Positions 15,236 through 24,065 of a stretch of 50,994 nucleotides of DNA are shown piece by piece. How positions within the stretch are numbered: position 1 is the first letter of the stretch; every line of letters starts with the position of its first letter. Made by a program: the position numbers and the translations under genes. This DNA comes from Herpetosiphonaceae bacterium (lineage in GTDB: Bacteria > Chloroflexota > Chloroflexia > Chloroflexales > Kallotenuaceae): contig DASUTC010000316.1 of assembly GCA_036374795.1 (NCBI GenBank), forward strand, positions 1-50,994. Direction: 5' to 3'. The notes under the pieces were generated by a model that was given only the letters and a program-made list of their open reading frames with translations, had not been told where the DNA came from and ran no database searches.

Positions 15236-15904
15236 ATGGCACAGTTCGACGTCCTTGAACAAGAAGGCGTGCGGATGGTGAAAGCGACGTTGCAGAATGA
15301 AACTATCCGCAGTGAAGCCGGAGCCTTGTCCTACATGCGCGGCGATCTCGTCATGGAGTCGCGCGGTCCGGGGGCATCTGGCTTGTTTAAGGCTATGGCA
15401 ACGGGCGAGTCGATCTTTCGACCGACCTACACCGGCACTGGCGAAGTCTATCTGGAGCCATCTTTCGCCAATTTTCATGCGTTCGACCTGCAAGGCAAGG
15501 ATTGGATTCTTGAGCGCGGGGCATACTGGGCCTCCGATGGCGATGTCGACGTCGATGTGCATCGGGACAGTGCCCTCACCAGCTTGCTCAGCGGGCAAGG
15601 ATTGGTCAATTTTCAGACCAAGGTTCGGGGTCGTGGGCAAGTCGTGGTCATCGCGCAGGGCGATGTGCAGGAACTTCGCCTGATCAACGATAAGCTGGTT
15701 GTGGATGGCACCTTCGTTATTGCCCGCACCGGCAACCTGAAATACCGGATCGAGCGTGCCGCGAAATCCCTGTTCGGCTCGATGTCATCAGGGGAAGGTT
15801 TAGTGAGTACCTTTGAGGGCACCGGCACGGTCCTCATCGCGCCGATCCCGTACTGGCGTTATCGCCTGATGACAGGCATGACGATGGCACCAGGCGCGAG
15901 ATAA
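15236..15904 (+). CDS. AIM24-family protein
   Basis: This 222-residue, mostly β-strand protein is of the AIM24/TIGR00266 type. Marks are LSYMRGDLVMES, FRPTYTGTGEVYLEP, WILERGAYWASDGDVDVDV and FQTKVRGRGQVVVIAQGDV, and the glycine-rich C-terminus STFEGTGTVLIAP. Its bacterial role is unknown; the yeast relative is mitochondrial. It has no signal peptide or membrane segment. The ATG at 15236 follows AAGGAG about 12 bases upstream. An in-frame earlier start at 15209 would add nine residues before MAQFDV, which I consider unlikely. Confidence 0.85.
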   Translation: MAQFDVLEQEGVRMVKATLQNETIRSEAGALSYMRGDLVMESRGPGASGLFKAMATGESIFRPTYTGTGEVYLEPSFANFHAFDLQGKDWILERGAYWASDGDVDVDVHRDSALTSLLSGQGLVNFQTKVRGRGQVVVIAQGDVQELRLINDKLVVDGTFVIARTGNLKYRIERAAKSLFGSMSSGEGLVSTFEGTGTVLIAPIPYWRYRLMTGMTMAPGAR

Positions 15905-15927
15905 ACATGTCTGGAGGATTATGATCG

Positions 15928-15952
15928 CAGGGCACGTCATCGACGTGCCCTG
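15928..15952. terminator. Bidirectional terminator hairpin
   Basis: Perfect 11-base arms CAGGGCACGTC and GACGTGCCCTG with a three-base loop lie between the convergent ends of the AIM24 gene (15904) and ruvX (15990). Confidence 0.65.
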
Positions 15953-15989
15953 AGCGTCTTGTCAACGGCCCTACGAGCCATCGCATGAT

Positions 15990-16466
15990 CTAGTCATCCC
16001 AATGCGGCAGATCGCCCTCATCCAGGGGCCGCGCGGGCCGCTGCATCTGTAGCTCCTGCAAGTAATCCTGCAAAATCAGCGTCGCCGCAATCTCGTCGAC
16101 CTCACCCCGGCGGCGCTTCTTGCGCTTGCCGCCGCGCTCGTCGATGATCCGCTGCGCCTCGACGCTGGTAAAGCGCTCGTCACGCATCACCAGCGGCACC
16201 GTCACGACGGCCTTGAGCTTCTCCACAAAATCGGCCACGCGCTGCGCCTGCGGCCCGTGCTCGCCGCGCAGCGTCAGCGGCAGCCCGACGACCACCAGCA
16301 CCGCTTCCTCGTCGTGGACGATGCGCTGAATCTCCGCCAGCGCGCGCTCGCGCGGGTCGGCCTGCACCACGCCCACAGGCCGCACCACGATGCCGCTCGG
16401 ATCGCAGGCCGCGACGCCGATCCGTTTCTCGCCCACATCCAGGGCAATGATCCGTCCGCCGACCAT
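15990..16466 (-). CDS. ruvX: Putative pre-16S rRNA nuclease / Holliday junction resolvase-like protein (YqgF/RuvX)
   Basis: This 158-residue protein has an RNase H-like fold. It starts MVGGRIIALDVGEKRIGVAA with the first catalytic Asp, continues with VVVGLPLTLRGEHGPQA, DERFTSVEAQRIIDE, and the last acidic motif DEIAATLILQDYL. In E. coli YqgF matures 16S rRNA 5' ends; the resolvase name is older. The C-terminal tail is basic then acidic (KRKKRRRGEVDE, LDEGDLPHWDD). Its ATG at 16466 overlaps the stop of the upstream gene by one base (TGATG), so translation is probably coupled. Confidence 0.93.
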   Translation of the reverse strand: MVGGRIIALDVGEKRIGVAACDPSGIVVRPVGVVQADPRERALAEIQRIVHDEEAVLVVVGLPLTLRGEHGPQAQRVADFVEKLKAVVTVPLVMRDERFTSVEAQRIIDERGGKRKKRRRGEVDEIAATLILQDYLQELQMQRPARPLDEGDLPHWDD

Positions 16467-18649
16467 CACTGACTCGCACCGGAGGCCGTCGTGTCGACCG
16501 TCACCGTCACATTGTCGGGCACCGTCTGCCAGTCCTGGGGCAGGCCAAAGGCCCTGATCTGGCCCTCTTCTTCGAGCTGCCGCAGATACGTCTCGGCCTC
16601 ATCGCGGGCCTTGCCCCGGATCGCCTGGGCGATCTCCTCGCGGAGGGACTCCGGCAACTCCTGGTAGCCGCCGCGCGGCACCGCGACCGCCTCCACGATC
16701 AAGCCTTGATCGCCGCGCCGCCAGCCGTTGATCGAAATCTCGGCGCTCCCCAGATCGGGCCGCTGCTGGCGGATCAGGTTGAGGATCGCCCGTCGCAGCT
16801 CTGCGTCGATCGGCCTGTCGCTCGGATTTGCCAGCGCCTCGAAGGTCCTGAAGACTTGCAGCGTGAACGCGCCGTCCTGCGTCACCTGGCCGATCGGCGG
16901 GAAGACCGAGGAGTATTCCTCAGGCGGCAGCGACCTCAGTAGCTCCTGGGTCGGCGTGATCTGTCCGGCGGAGATCGAGAGATTGGGCCGCTCCTGCACC
17001 TGCGCCTGTAGCCCGGTGACGCCTCTGGCGTACAGATCGGTCAGCGCCTGAGGCAGCAGCGGGCTTACATCGTCGGGCGAGACAATCGTCACCTCTTCGT
17101 CGGAGCCGCCGGTAAACGGCGCAGGCTGAGAGACGGTGAACTGCCTGCTGGTATAGCCCGGTATCGCGACGATCGTGCCCGGCGGAATATTGCCCTGCGA
17201 TCCGGGCAGCCGCGCCGTGAGCGTCCCATCGGCAAAGCCATAGACCAGCGCCTCGCCGGTATCGCGGCTGCCCGGCACCGTCACATTGTTGTCGAAGACG
17301 AACTCTTGCCCGCCCGCCGCGACGATCGTGCCCGCCGGGATTGTCACCGGCTGCGAGGTCTGGTTACGGAGCGTGACGCCGCCTTTAGCAAAGCCGATCG
17401 GCGTTACCGCTCTCCCGGCAGCCGTTCCCTGCACCGTCACCGTGACGGGCACCGTCAGGACCACGCCCTGCACGTTGATCGAGGCCGGGTCATTGATCGG
17501 CTCGCCGACGAGCGGCACGAGCTGATCGGTAAACGTGACCGCCTCGGTGCTGCTCAGCGGCGGCTCGACCGTGATCGTCGGCGGCGTGCCCAGGCCAAGG
17601 CTGTTCCAGAATCCGCCGAAGTTCAGCGATCCCTGCGAGCTGAGCACGATCAGCACCAGACCAGTGATCAGCAGCAGCGCCAGCAGCGGCCCTAGCAGCA
17701 AGGTGCGCGACTGTCGTCGCCGCGCGGCAACTTCTTCGGCAGTGCGCTCTGGACGCGCCATGCGGAAGCCTTCGTCATCTGGCGGGGCAGCCTCGTCGGC
17801 GACGCGCCGGCTGCGCTGCGGCAGCACGCCAAGCAGCGCTCCCAGCAGCGAAGGACGCGGAGCGCGCTCGCGCACAACATCATCCGCGCTGGCCCGCCGT
17901 GGACGGCGGCGCGGCGGCAGCGGCGGTAGATCTTCTTCCTCCGGCGCGCGCGACATGGCGGTATCGAGTTCGCCGAAGGCGGCCTGCCACTCGGCGTCGT
18001 TCTGCGCGGGGCTGGGCACGCCGATGTCGCCCGGCACATCGTACAAGAGCGCGCCCTGCTCGGAGCGCTGGACGCGCGGCGCTTCCGCGTCTGCCGCATG
18101 GTCGATCGCCTCAAGCTGTGAGAGAAAATCAGCATCCGAGGCTGCCAGCGGCGTTGACGGAGCGGCCTGTCGTGTCGGCTGCGCCGTGCCGGAGGCTGGC
18201 TGCGTCGGCGGGCGCGGCGTGAGCGGCGGTGTTGGCGGCTGGATCGCAGGACGCTGGGCGGTCGGGCGGCGAGGCGTATCGCCCGGACGCGGCGCGGCCA
18301 CCGTGCCGCCGACGCTGACGACGTCCAGCTTGGCAAAGCGCGCCGCGTCGGTCGTCTTCTCGTCCGCCGTGAAGAGCGTCACGCGCACGCCCGATGCCTT
18401 CGCCGCCTCGCGGAGCATCTCGTTTCCGGCGATGCTTTGGAGCGCGCGCGTGCCATCCGGCACCAGCAGCTCCACCCGCGCCGCGCCCGCGCCGCGCACG
18501 AGGTTACAAATCTCCTCGATGCTGCTCTGTGGCGGAATCGGGATCAGCAGCGGCTCTTCCTCGCGGCCAACCTGGCTCAGCGGCAGTGACGGCTCAATCC
18601 GCGCGCTGGGGCGGCGTCCACCGCGATCGTTCGACGGTTTATTGCTCAC
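16466..18649 (-). CDS. Baseplate J-like, proline-rich single-pass membrane protein
   Basis: This 727-residue protein has three parts. Residues 1-115 form a small α/β-like domain (IEEICNLVRGAGAARVELLV, ASGVRVTLFTADE). Residues 116-315 are proline- and arginine-rich linker (such as RPAIQPPTPPLTPRPPTQP). One membrane helix spans 316-338 (LLLGPLLALLLITGLVLIVL). The outer region, 340-727, contains the baseplate J/gp47-like β-rich domain, with TLRNQTSQPVTIPAGTIV, GQEFVFDNNVTVPG and SQGNIPPGTIVAIPG. This domain is known from phage tails, but the protein itself is of the kind found in chromosomes of Chloroflexota; nothing else here is phage-like. The inner part is predicted cytoplasmic. The GTG at 18649 follows GAGGA. 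It overlaps ruvX by one base. Function is unknown. Confidence 0.8.
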   Translation of the reverse strand: MSNKPSNDRGGRRPSARIEPSLPLSQVGREEEPLLIPIPPQSSIEEICNLVRGAGAARVELLVPDGTRALQSIAGNEMLREAAKASGVRVTLFTADEKTTDAARFAKLDVVSVGGTVAAPRPGDTPRRPTAQRPAIQPPTPPLTPRPPTQPASGTAQPTRQAAPSTPLAASDADFLSQLEAIDHAADAEAPRVQRSEQGALLYDVPGDIGVPSPAQNDAEWQAAFGELDTAMSRAPEEEDLPPLPPRRRPRRASADDVVRERAPRPSLLGALLGVLPQRSRRVADEAAPPDDEGFRMARPERTAEEVAARRRQSRTLLLGPLLALLLITGLVLIVLSSQGSLNFGGFWNSLGLGTPPTITVEPPLSSTEAVTFTDQLVPLVGEPINDPASINVQGVVLTVPVTVTVQGTAAGRAVTPIGFAKGGVTLRNQTSQPVTIPAGTIVAAGGQEFVFDNNVTVPGSRDTGEALVYGFADGTLTARLPGSQGNIPPGTIVAIPGYTSRQFTVSQPAPFTGGSDEEVTIVSPDDVSPLLPQALTDLYARGVTGLQAQVQERPNLSISAGQITPTQELLRSLPPEEYSSVFPPIGQVTQDGAFTLQVFRTFEALANPSDRPIDAELRRAILNLIRQQRPDLGSAEISINGWRRGDQGLIVEAVAVPRGGYQELPESLREEIAQAIRGKARDEAETYLRQLEEEGQIRAFGLPQDWQTVPDNVTVTVDTTASGASQ

Positions 18650-18953
18650 GGCGTTCCTCGCTGTGCGAAGCTAAACGGAGGAAAAATATACATATGAGCG
18701 CTGGGACATCCATGCTGATCGCCTCTCGTGTCAGGCTAGGGGTCATCTCGGCTACCTTTTGTCGGTGGTTGTATGATAGCGTAACCTCGGTATTTAGCAA
18801 ATCAATCATCGATCGTTTCACGCTATAGGTAAGCTCGCCCGATGCTTCTTGTACCAGAGCATATATTATCCCTGCCTGGCAGCTCGCAGGCAAACGCCCT
18901 CTATCCATCGCATACCAGGATAGAGGGCGCTGCCGATCGGCTATGGGCAGCGA
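18650..18953. other. Intergenic region
   Basis: Between the start of the baseplate-J-like gene and the end of the small membrane protein gene. It holds the hairpin at 18896-18928. A short rightward frame from 18692 with a GGAGGA upstream (45 codons, no recognisable family) is probably chance. Confidence 0.4.
18896..18928 (-). terminator. Terminator hairpin of the small membrane protein gene
   Basis: Perfect 11-base arms GCCCTCTATCC and GGATAGAGGGC lie 26 bp beyond the stop of the leftward gene ending at 18954. Confidence 0.65.
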
Positions 18954-19364
18954 CTAGACCAATGGATTGTACTTGAACTGGCCGATCATAAAGGTGACGA
19001 GCACCAGCAGCAGCACGCCCAGCAGAATACCGCCATAGCGCCGCGCCTCGCTGTCGGGAGCGCGCCGCGCCCGCGCGGCCATCGCCGAGACGACGCCAAC
19101 CGCTGCGATACCGAAAATATAATGCAGCCACAGACCGCCGATATAAGCTCCATTGCCCATGATGAGGCCCAGAATGATCAGCAAGATACCCAGCGTTGCC
19201 TGAATCGATGCGCTGATCAGATCGGCGCGCAGCACCAGCGCCGATCCCTGCGCCGTGGTGCGGGCGGTGACAAAGAGCATCACGGCGGCGACAAGCGTCA
19301 GCAGCAGCGTCAGGCCACCAAAGATGTTGTGAATCGTTACGATCACGCTGTAAAGTCCATCCAT
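18954..19364 (-). CDS. Small four-helix integral membrane protein
   Basis: This 136-residue protein has four predicted membrane helices: about 8-32 (VTIHNIFGGLTLLLTLVAAV), 47-69, 77-96 and 112-130. H12 and H81 lie within or at the ends of helices 1 and 3, a pattern also seen in small haem-binding or DUF2269-like proteins, but I cannot assign a family. The start MDGLYS at 19364 is preceded by AAAGGA about 12 bases upstream; an ATG five codons earlier has the purine run directly against it. It stands alone, with a terminator at 18896-18928. Confidence 0.7.
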   Translation of the reverse strand: MDGLYSVIVTIHNIFGGLTLLLTLVAAVMLFVTARTTAQGSALVLRADLISASIQATLGILLIILGLIMGNGAYIGGLWLHYIFGIAAVGVVSAMAARARRAPDSEARRYGGILLGVLLLVLVTFMIGQFKYNPLV

Positions 19365-19666
19365 GCGTTGTCTCATCCTTTCATAAAGGTTGTTGTGGTT
19401 CTCCGTCAGGCGCTCGCTCCCAAAGCGAGGGATCAGGGGTCGGGGAGCATGGGAACAAGGAACAGGGTTTAAGCCTTTGTTCCTTTGTGCTCTCATTCCC
19501 CGGCCTGCCGACGTGCCAGCACGTAAAAGGCGCACGTGCCGTGCGTCTCTGCTATCATTGTAGCATGAGGCACCACGGACGGCGCAGCCCTGCCACAGGA
19601 ACATAGCGGCAACCGTGTTGCGCAGCGCTATGCTGTCGGCATGGCGGGTGTGGGAGGAAGGTATTG
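19365..19666. other. Divergent intergenic region with a GTTC-type repeat
   Basis: Separates the leftward small membrane protein gene from the rightward CNNM gene. Around 19449-19492 are inverted sequences (GGGAACAAGGAACAGGG against CCTTTGTTCCTTTGTG) of the family also seen at 28837, 35475, 41442 and 45684. A TATCAT near 19552 could be a -10 for the CNNM gene. No gene is seen. Confidence 0.5.
19449..19492. repeat. GTTCCTTGTTC-type dispersed repeat, copy 1
   Basis: GGGAACAAGGAACAGGG and CCTTTGTTCCTTTGTG face each other across TTTAAG, giving an imperfect AT-richer hairpin inside GC-rich DNA. The same words recur in five other intergenic sites of the window. Confidence 0.6.
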
Positions 19667-21148
19667 ATGGATATCGTGTGGCTGGAGTTCGGGCTGATCG
19701 TACTGCTGATGATCGCCAATGGCTTTTTTGCCGCCTCTGAGATCGCCGTGGTTTCTGCGCGGCGCGGGCGGCTCCAGCAGCGCGCGGAGGAGGGCAGCAC
19801 GGGCGCGCAGACGGCGCTCGATCTGGCGCACGAGCCGAACCGCTTTCTGGCGACGGTGCAGGTTGGCATCACGCTGATCGGAACGTTCGCGGCGGCATTC
19901 GGCGGCGATGTCCTATCCGATCCGCTGTCTGAGGCGCTTGAACCTTTCGCCGGAGCGTACGCTCATCCGATCGCGCTGACGCTGGTGGTGCTGCTGCTGA
20001 CCTATCTCTCGCTGATCCTGGGCGAGCTGGTGCCGAAGCGCATCGCGCTCCAGCAGGCCGAGCACATCGCCACGGCGGTCGCGCCGACGATGCGCCTGAT
20101 CTCACGAATCGCCGCGCCGGTGGTCTGGTTTCTCACGATCTCCACCGAGGCTGTGCTGCGGCTGCTTGGCCGTCACCAGCAGGAGGCCGAGCACGTTACC
20201 GAAGAAGATGTCCTGTCGCTGGTCCGCGAGGGCACAGAAGGCGGTACGCTGGAGGCGGCAGAGCGCGATCTGATCGAGCGCGTCTTTGATTTTACCGACG
20301 CGACCGCCCGCTCGATCATGACGCCGCGCACGGAGATCTTCGCCGTGCCCTATGAGCTGCCGTTCGATCAGATCGTCGCGCGGGTGATCGAGTCGGAGTA
20401 CTCGCGCATTCCGGTCTACCGTGGCACGCCCGACACAATCGAGGGGGTGCTCTACGCCAAGGATATCCTGCGCGCCACGCAGGGCCATGCCGATCCGCCA
20501 CCGCAGCTTGCCGAGCTGATCCGCCCGCCCGTCTTTGTGCTGGAGCACCAGCGCATCTCGGCGGTGCTTCAGCAGTTCAAGCAGACGCGCCATCACCTGG
20601 CGCTGGTGATCGACGAGTACGGGCAGATCGAGGGCTTGATCACCTTGGAAGATGTGCTGGAAGAGCTGATGGGCGATATTGCCGACGAGTACGACGAGGC
20701 CGATACGATGGTTGTGCGCCGCGCCGACGGCTCCTTCCTGGTCGATGGGCTGCTCTCGTACGCCGACGCCGAGCACCGCCTGGGGCTGCCGCCGCGCGAG
20801 GACCTGGCAGAGCTGCCGCCCTTCGACACCATTGCGGGGCTGCTGCTGTCGCTCTTCGAGCATATTCCGACGACCGGCGAGACGGTGACGCTCGGCGATT
20901 GGTACTTCGAGGTCGTGGATATGGACGGCGTGCGGATCGATAAGGTGCTGATCCGCAGCCAGGGGCCGCAGGTCGAGCGCGAGCAGAACGAGGCTGCGCT
21001 GGCGCTCCGCGCGGTGCTCCCAGGGCCCACCCCGCCGCACTCCGCCGCACACCCCGACGATCCAGGCGCGTCCGATGCCCGTACGCAGCCGCCAGAATCG
21101 CCTCGCAGCGCTGACGGAAATGATACGGGACAGGATCGTCGCATGTGA
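19667..21148 (+). CDS. CNNM/CorC-family membrane protein (hemolysin family, UPF0053)
   Basis: This 493-residue protein follows the family order. An N-terminal DUF21/CNNM membrane domain (about 1-190) contains ANGFFAASEIAVVSARRGRL, VGITLIGTFAAAFGG and the conserved LGELVPKRIALQ. Two CBS domains follow (about 205-335; IMTPRTEIFAVPYELPFDQI and RHHLALVIDEYGQIEGLITL). The CorC/HlyC domain is C-terminal (about 345-435; FLVDGLLSYADAEHRLG). A disordered tail rich in P, S and D ends the protein. Relatives transport Mg2+ or Co2+, or help resist excess metal; the name hemolysin is historical. GGAGGAAGG lies upstream of the ATG at 19667. Monocistronic. Confidence 0.92.
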   Translation: MDIVWLEFGLIVLLMIANGFFAASEIAVVSARRGRLQQRAEEGSTGAQTALDLAHEPNRFLATVQVGITLIGTFAAAFGGDVLSDPLSEALEPFAGAYAHPIALTLVVLLLTYLSLILGELVPKRIALQQAEHIATAVAPTMRLISRIAAPVVWFLTISTEAVLRLLGRHQQEAEHVTEEDVLSLVREGTEGGTLEAAERDLIERVFDFTDATARSIMTPRTEIFAVPYELPFDQIVARVIESEYSRIPVYRGTPDTIEGVLYAKDILRATQGHADPPPQLAELIRPPVFVLEHQRISAVLQQFKQTRHHLALVIDEYGQIEGLITLEDVLEELMGDIADEYDEADTMVVRRADGSFLVDGLLSYADAEHRLGLPPREDLAELPPFDTIAGLLLSLFEHIPTTGETVTLGDWYFEVVDMDGVRIDKVLIRSQGPQVEREQNEAALALRAVLPGPTPPHSAAHPDDPGASDARTQPPESPRSADGNDTGQDRRM

Positions 21149-21210
21149 TCATCTCCTTTGGTCGGAGCGGATTGATGGTGTTTGGAGAATGGTTGCAGAT
21201 ACGTGCGTAA

Positions 21211-21229
21211 GGGCGTATCGTATACGCCC
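21211..21229. terminator. Hairpin between convergent genes
   Basis: GGGCGTAT and ATACGCCC pair around CGT, flanked by near-complementary TAA and CTA. It lies between the CNNM gene and the leftward glycoside hydrolase. It looks like a short GTAGGGGCG-type repeat unit and may end transcription from both sides. Confidence 0.5.
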
Positions 21230-21280
21230 CTACACATCGCCTCCACTCCTACGCTCACATCCCGACGATCAGCCTCAGCG

Positions 21281-22663
21281 CTATTCCTTCTGCGACAGCG
21301 GCAGATAGGTCTGGTACTCGCGCAGGCCATTGAACGCCATGTCTTTGTACGTCGCAAACGAGAGCTTGACCCGGTCGATCGCGCCGCTATTGTCGTACTC
21401 AGTCGTGGTTCCGGGCTTCAGCCGCACCACGCCCCAGTTTTCGGGGCCAACTGCCGCTTGATTGGACGGAACGGCAAAATCCTCGTACTTGAACCAGAAG
21501 ACATTCTCGACAAAGGCGCGGTCACGCCACAGGAACCAGTAGATCGTGCGCATGAACTGGGCCTGACGCTGCTCGTTATCGCCCTCCGGATCGACGGTGA
21601 TCGGCGCGCCACGATCGCCTACCTCAGTAATCCAGAACTTGTTGGCGGTATCGCCGTTCTGCACCATAATCGCGCGCATCGCGTCCATCCGCGTGGGAAC
21701 ACGGAACAGATCCAGCGAGCCGGTCGGCTCTGGCACCAGGCCGCTGCGCATCTCCATCGGATACGGGTGATAACCCACGCCGTCCAGCGGATAGCTGCCG
21801 TAGGTGTTGCGATTACCCTGGAACGCCGAGGTCTTGTACAGCGCATCGAGGTACTGGCGATCGTTCATGCCGCCGGTCCCGCAATCATCGCAGCGGTCGG
21901 GGTGCAGGCCGCCGAGGATGATTTTGACATCGTTGCGCCACGGGCCAAGGGAGCCGTCAGGACCGCCAAGCTGCTTGAAGACGCGGTGGAACTTCGTGAG
22001 CAGCGTCGCCACCGACACCGGACTCATCCCTTTACCGCCGCCGTTGAGGTAGCGATTTTCTTCGTTGAGCACCTCGTACGCGGCGATGCCCGCGCCGGTG
22101 GTTTTGTTATACGGAAAGGCCTTAGCGACCTGGAAGGCGTTGTCGAGCCAGATGTGCATGTACGGATTAACGTAGCGGTAGGCTGGCCCCGCGTCGATGG
22201 TCAGCGGATCTTCGATCCGCTCCGGCGGGATATACTCCCCAGAAGGATACTCGTCGCCCGGAAAGCGGATCGGACTACCTTCGGGGCGTTGCCGCACCAG
22301 TGGCGTTGCCAGCAGTGCCAAGACTTTGATGCCGTGGCGCGGCGCGACCTCGTTGATAAAGTAGCGATACTTCTCCACGTCGACGCGCCCGGCGTTCGGG
22401 CCGGAATCTGCGGCGAAGATTTCGATCCGCGCCCATTTGACACCGGCCTCGGCCAGCTTCAGGCCCATCGCGTCGTAGAACGCGCGGTTAACATCGTTCG
22501 GATAGTTTGGATTGGTGTTCCACTCGTAGTGCGGATCGCGAACGACCATGCCCATCATGTTGCCGAGCGGCTGAGCAGGCGGATCTTCAGCGCGCACCGC
22601 AGGCGAGGACGCGAGCGACGTGAGCAGAACGATCAGCAGCAAACAAACCAGAAGGCGGCGCAT
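21281..22663 (-). CDS. Secreted glycoside hydrolase, GH-A clan TIM barrel
   Basis: This 460-residue protein has a signal peptide (MRRLLVCLLLIVLLTSLASS, cleavage near AVRA-ED). The mature part reads as a TIM-barrel hydrolase. The acid/base is probably E201 in the strand-4 motif YEVLNEENRY, and the nucleophile E347 in KFWITEVGDRG. Other barrel features are KWARIEIFAAD, GIKVLALLATP, GVGYHPYPMEM and WFLWRDRAFVENVFWFKYED. This architecture fits families such as GH5, GH39 or related; I cannot choose one or name the sugar. AAAGGA precedes the ATG. It is followed by a hairpin at 21211-21229. Extracellular polysaccharide degradation is likely, as for the GH3 enzyme at 36619. Confidence 0.8.
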   Translation of the reverse strand: MRRLLVCLLLIVLLTSLASSPAVRAEDPPAQPLGNMMGMVVRDPHYEWNTNPNYPNDVNRAFYDAMGLKLAEAGVKWARIEIFAADSGPNAGRVDVEKYRYFINEVAPRHGIKVLALLATPLVRQRPEGSPIRFPGDEYPSGEYIPPERIEDPLTIDAGPAYRYVNPYMHIWLDNAFQVAKAFPYNKTTGAGIAAYEVLNEENRYLNGGGKGMSPVSVATLLTKFHRVFKQLGGPDGSLGPWRNDVKIILGGLHPDRCDDCGTGGMNDRQYLDALYKTSAFQGNRNTYGSYPLDGVGYHPYPMEMRSGLVPEPTGSLDLFRVPTRMDAMRAIMVQNGDTANKFWITEVGDRGAPITVDPEGDNEQRQAQFMRTIYWFLWRDRAFVENVFWFKYEDFAVPSNQAAVGPENWGVVRLKPGTTTEYDNSGAIDRVKLSFATYKDMAFNGLREYQTYLPLSQKE

Positions 22664-23020
22664 CGTGTATTCCTTTCAGTGCAGAATCATCGTATCAGCG
22701 CGGATCAGAAAGACAAGCACGCCGAGATGACGCCTTGCTTATAAACGATGTCAGAGACGGGTGAATGTTGGCGCAGGTAAGAATCGTTTCCTGATCGACG
22801 CTGATCGTTTCCACCGTGTGTATAAATGGCGAGCGAGGCTAGAACATCAATGAAAGCGCTAACCCGAAGAGAGTGTACCATTTTATGCACGGGGTGGAGT
22901 GCCGAAGGTGACAAAATCTTTACAGGAGATGAAGGAATCAAACCAGATGCGATAGAAACTACTGTAGGGACGATCCGGCATGTCGTCCCTACGAATACCG
23001 AAGATCATTAAAAAAAGACG
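22664..23020. other. Intergenic region
   Basis: No gene is seen. It is more AT-rich than its surroundings (about 22700-22960) and carries a hairpin near its right end (22964-22992). It contains the upstream region of the leftward glycoside hydrolase and the 3' side of the oxidoreductase gene. Confidence 0.5.
22964..22992 (-). terminator. Terminator-like hairpin of the oxidoreductase gene
   Basis: Perfect 10-base arms GTAGGGACGA and TCGTCCCTAC, 29 bp past the leftward stop at 23021. It belongs to the same repeat type as 9812-9840 and 21211-21229. Confidence 0.5.
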
Positions 23021-24049
23021 CTACGGCCTCAGCACGATCTTACCGAACTGCTCGCCGCTTTCGAGCGCCCGCTGCGCCTCGCGCATCTGCGACAAGGGCA
23101 GGACACGATCCACAACCGGCTGAAGCCGCCGCTCCCAGAAGACCAGCCGCATCACGGTGTTGAACTCGCGGCTGTTCGCCATGGTCGAGCCGATGATCGC
23201 GTACTGCTTCCAGAAAAGCTGGCGTAGATCGATCTGCACCTGCGGCCCACTCGTCGCGCCATAGACCACCACACGCCCGCCTTTAACCACCGAGCGCAGC
23301 GCGCGCTCCCAGGTTGCCGCGCCGACATTTTCGAGCACCACGTCGACGCCGCGCTTACTGGTGCGCTTCCAAAGCTCCTTAGAAAAATCGGCGTTGGTAT
23401 CCAGCACCTCATCCGCGCCGAGCTTGAGCGCCTGCTGGCGCTTCGTCTCGTCGCGCGACGCGGCATACACGTACGCGCCCGCGAGCTTCGCGATCTGGAT
23501 CGCCGCCGTCGCGACGCCGCCGCCCGCGCCCAGGATCAGGATCGATTGCCCCGCACGTAGCTGGCCCTGGCTGATCAATGCACGCCAGGCGGTCATATAG
23601 ACCAGCGGCGCGGCGGCGGCCTGCTCGAAGGGATAATCGTCGGGGATGCGGAACAGGTTGGCGCTGGGCACGACGATATACTCAGCCGCGCCGCCCCGCA
23701 GATGCTCGCCGATGATCCGGTAGCGCCCGCACAGGCTCTCCTCGCCCATGATGCAAAACTCGCACGTGCCGCATGAGAGCGAGGGATTGATCACCACATG
23801 CTCGCCTTCGCGCCAGCCCTCCACCGCCACGCCGAGCGCCTCGATCTCACCAGCGATGTCCGAGCTGCCGATGTGCGGAAACTCCAGGTTGATGCCGGGA
23901 ATGCCCTCACGCACAAAGAGATCGAGATGATTGAGCGCGCACGCGCGCACGCGCACCAGCACCTCGTGTGGGCCGGGCGCTGGCGTCGGCACGTCGGCGT
24001 ATTCCAGGTTTTCGATCGGGCCATGCTCACGGAAGATCGCAGCTTTCAT
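23021..24049 (-). CDS. Zinc-binding medium-chain dehydrogenase / quinone oxidoreductase
   Basis: This 342-residue protein of the MDR superfamily starts MKAAIFREHGPIENLEYADV. The GroES-like part has ACALNHLDLFVREGIPG and the structural zinc cysteines in SLSCGTCEFCIMGEESLCG. The Rossmann part binds NADP(H) through ILILGAGGGVATAAIQIAKL. The catalytic zinc-site cysteine of classical alcohol dehydrogenases is replaced (ACALNHLD), as in many such quinone-oxidoreductase-like enzymes. The substrate is unknown. The start at 24049 follows GGAGC. The methyltransferase gene ends 17 bp upstream of it on the same strand, so the two are likely co-transcribed. Confidence 0.9.
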   Translation of the reverse strand: MKAAIFREHGPIENLEYADVPTPAPGPHEVLVRVRACALNHLDLFVREGIPGINLEFPHIGSSDIAGEIEALGVAVEGWREGEHVVINPSLSCGTCEFCIMGEESLCGRYRIIGEHLRGGAAEYIVVPSANLFRIPDDYPFEQAAAAPLVYMTAWRALISQGQLRAGQSILILGAGGGVATAAIQIAKLAGAYVYAASRDETKRQQALKLGADEVLDTNADFSKELWKRTSKRGVDVVLENVGAATWERALRSVVKGGRVVVYGATSGPQVQIDLRQLFWKQYAIIGSTMANSREFNTVMRLVFWERRLQPVVDRVLPLSQMREAQRALESGEQFGKIVLRP

Positions 24050-24065
24050 AATCGTAGCTCCATCG

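Noticed and set aside
16466-18649. Prophage or tail-like particle locus suggested by the baseplate-J-like domain
   Set aside because: No other phage or injection-system gene lies near; neighbours are housekeeping genes and the protein has a membrane anchor and long linker.
18692-18828. A 45-codon rightward frame with a good Shine-Dalgarno-like GGAGGA upstream
   Set aside because: The same purine run lies in the upstream region of the divergent baseplate-J gene, and the peptide has no recognisable feature.
21182-22744. A 520-codon rightward open frame opposite the secreted glycoside hydrolase
   Set aside because: It is antisense to a gene with signal peptide, family motifs and a Shine-Dalgarno sequence; its translation is low-complexity and lacks any family feature. 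High-GC coding DNA often gives such shadows.
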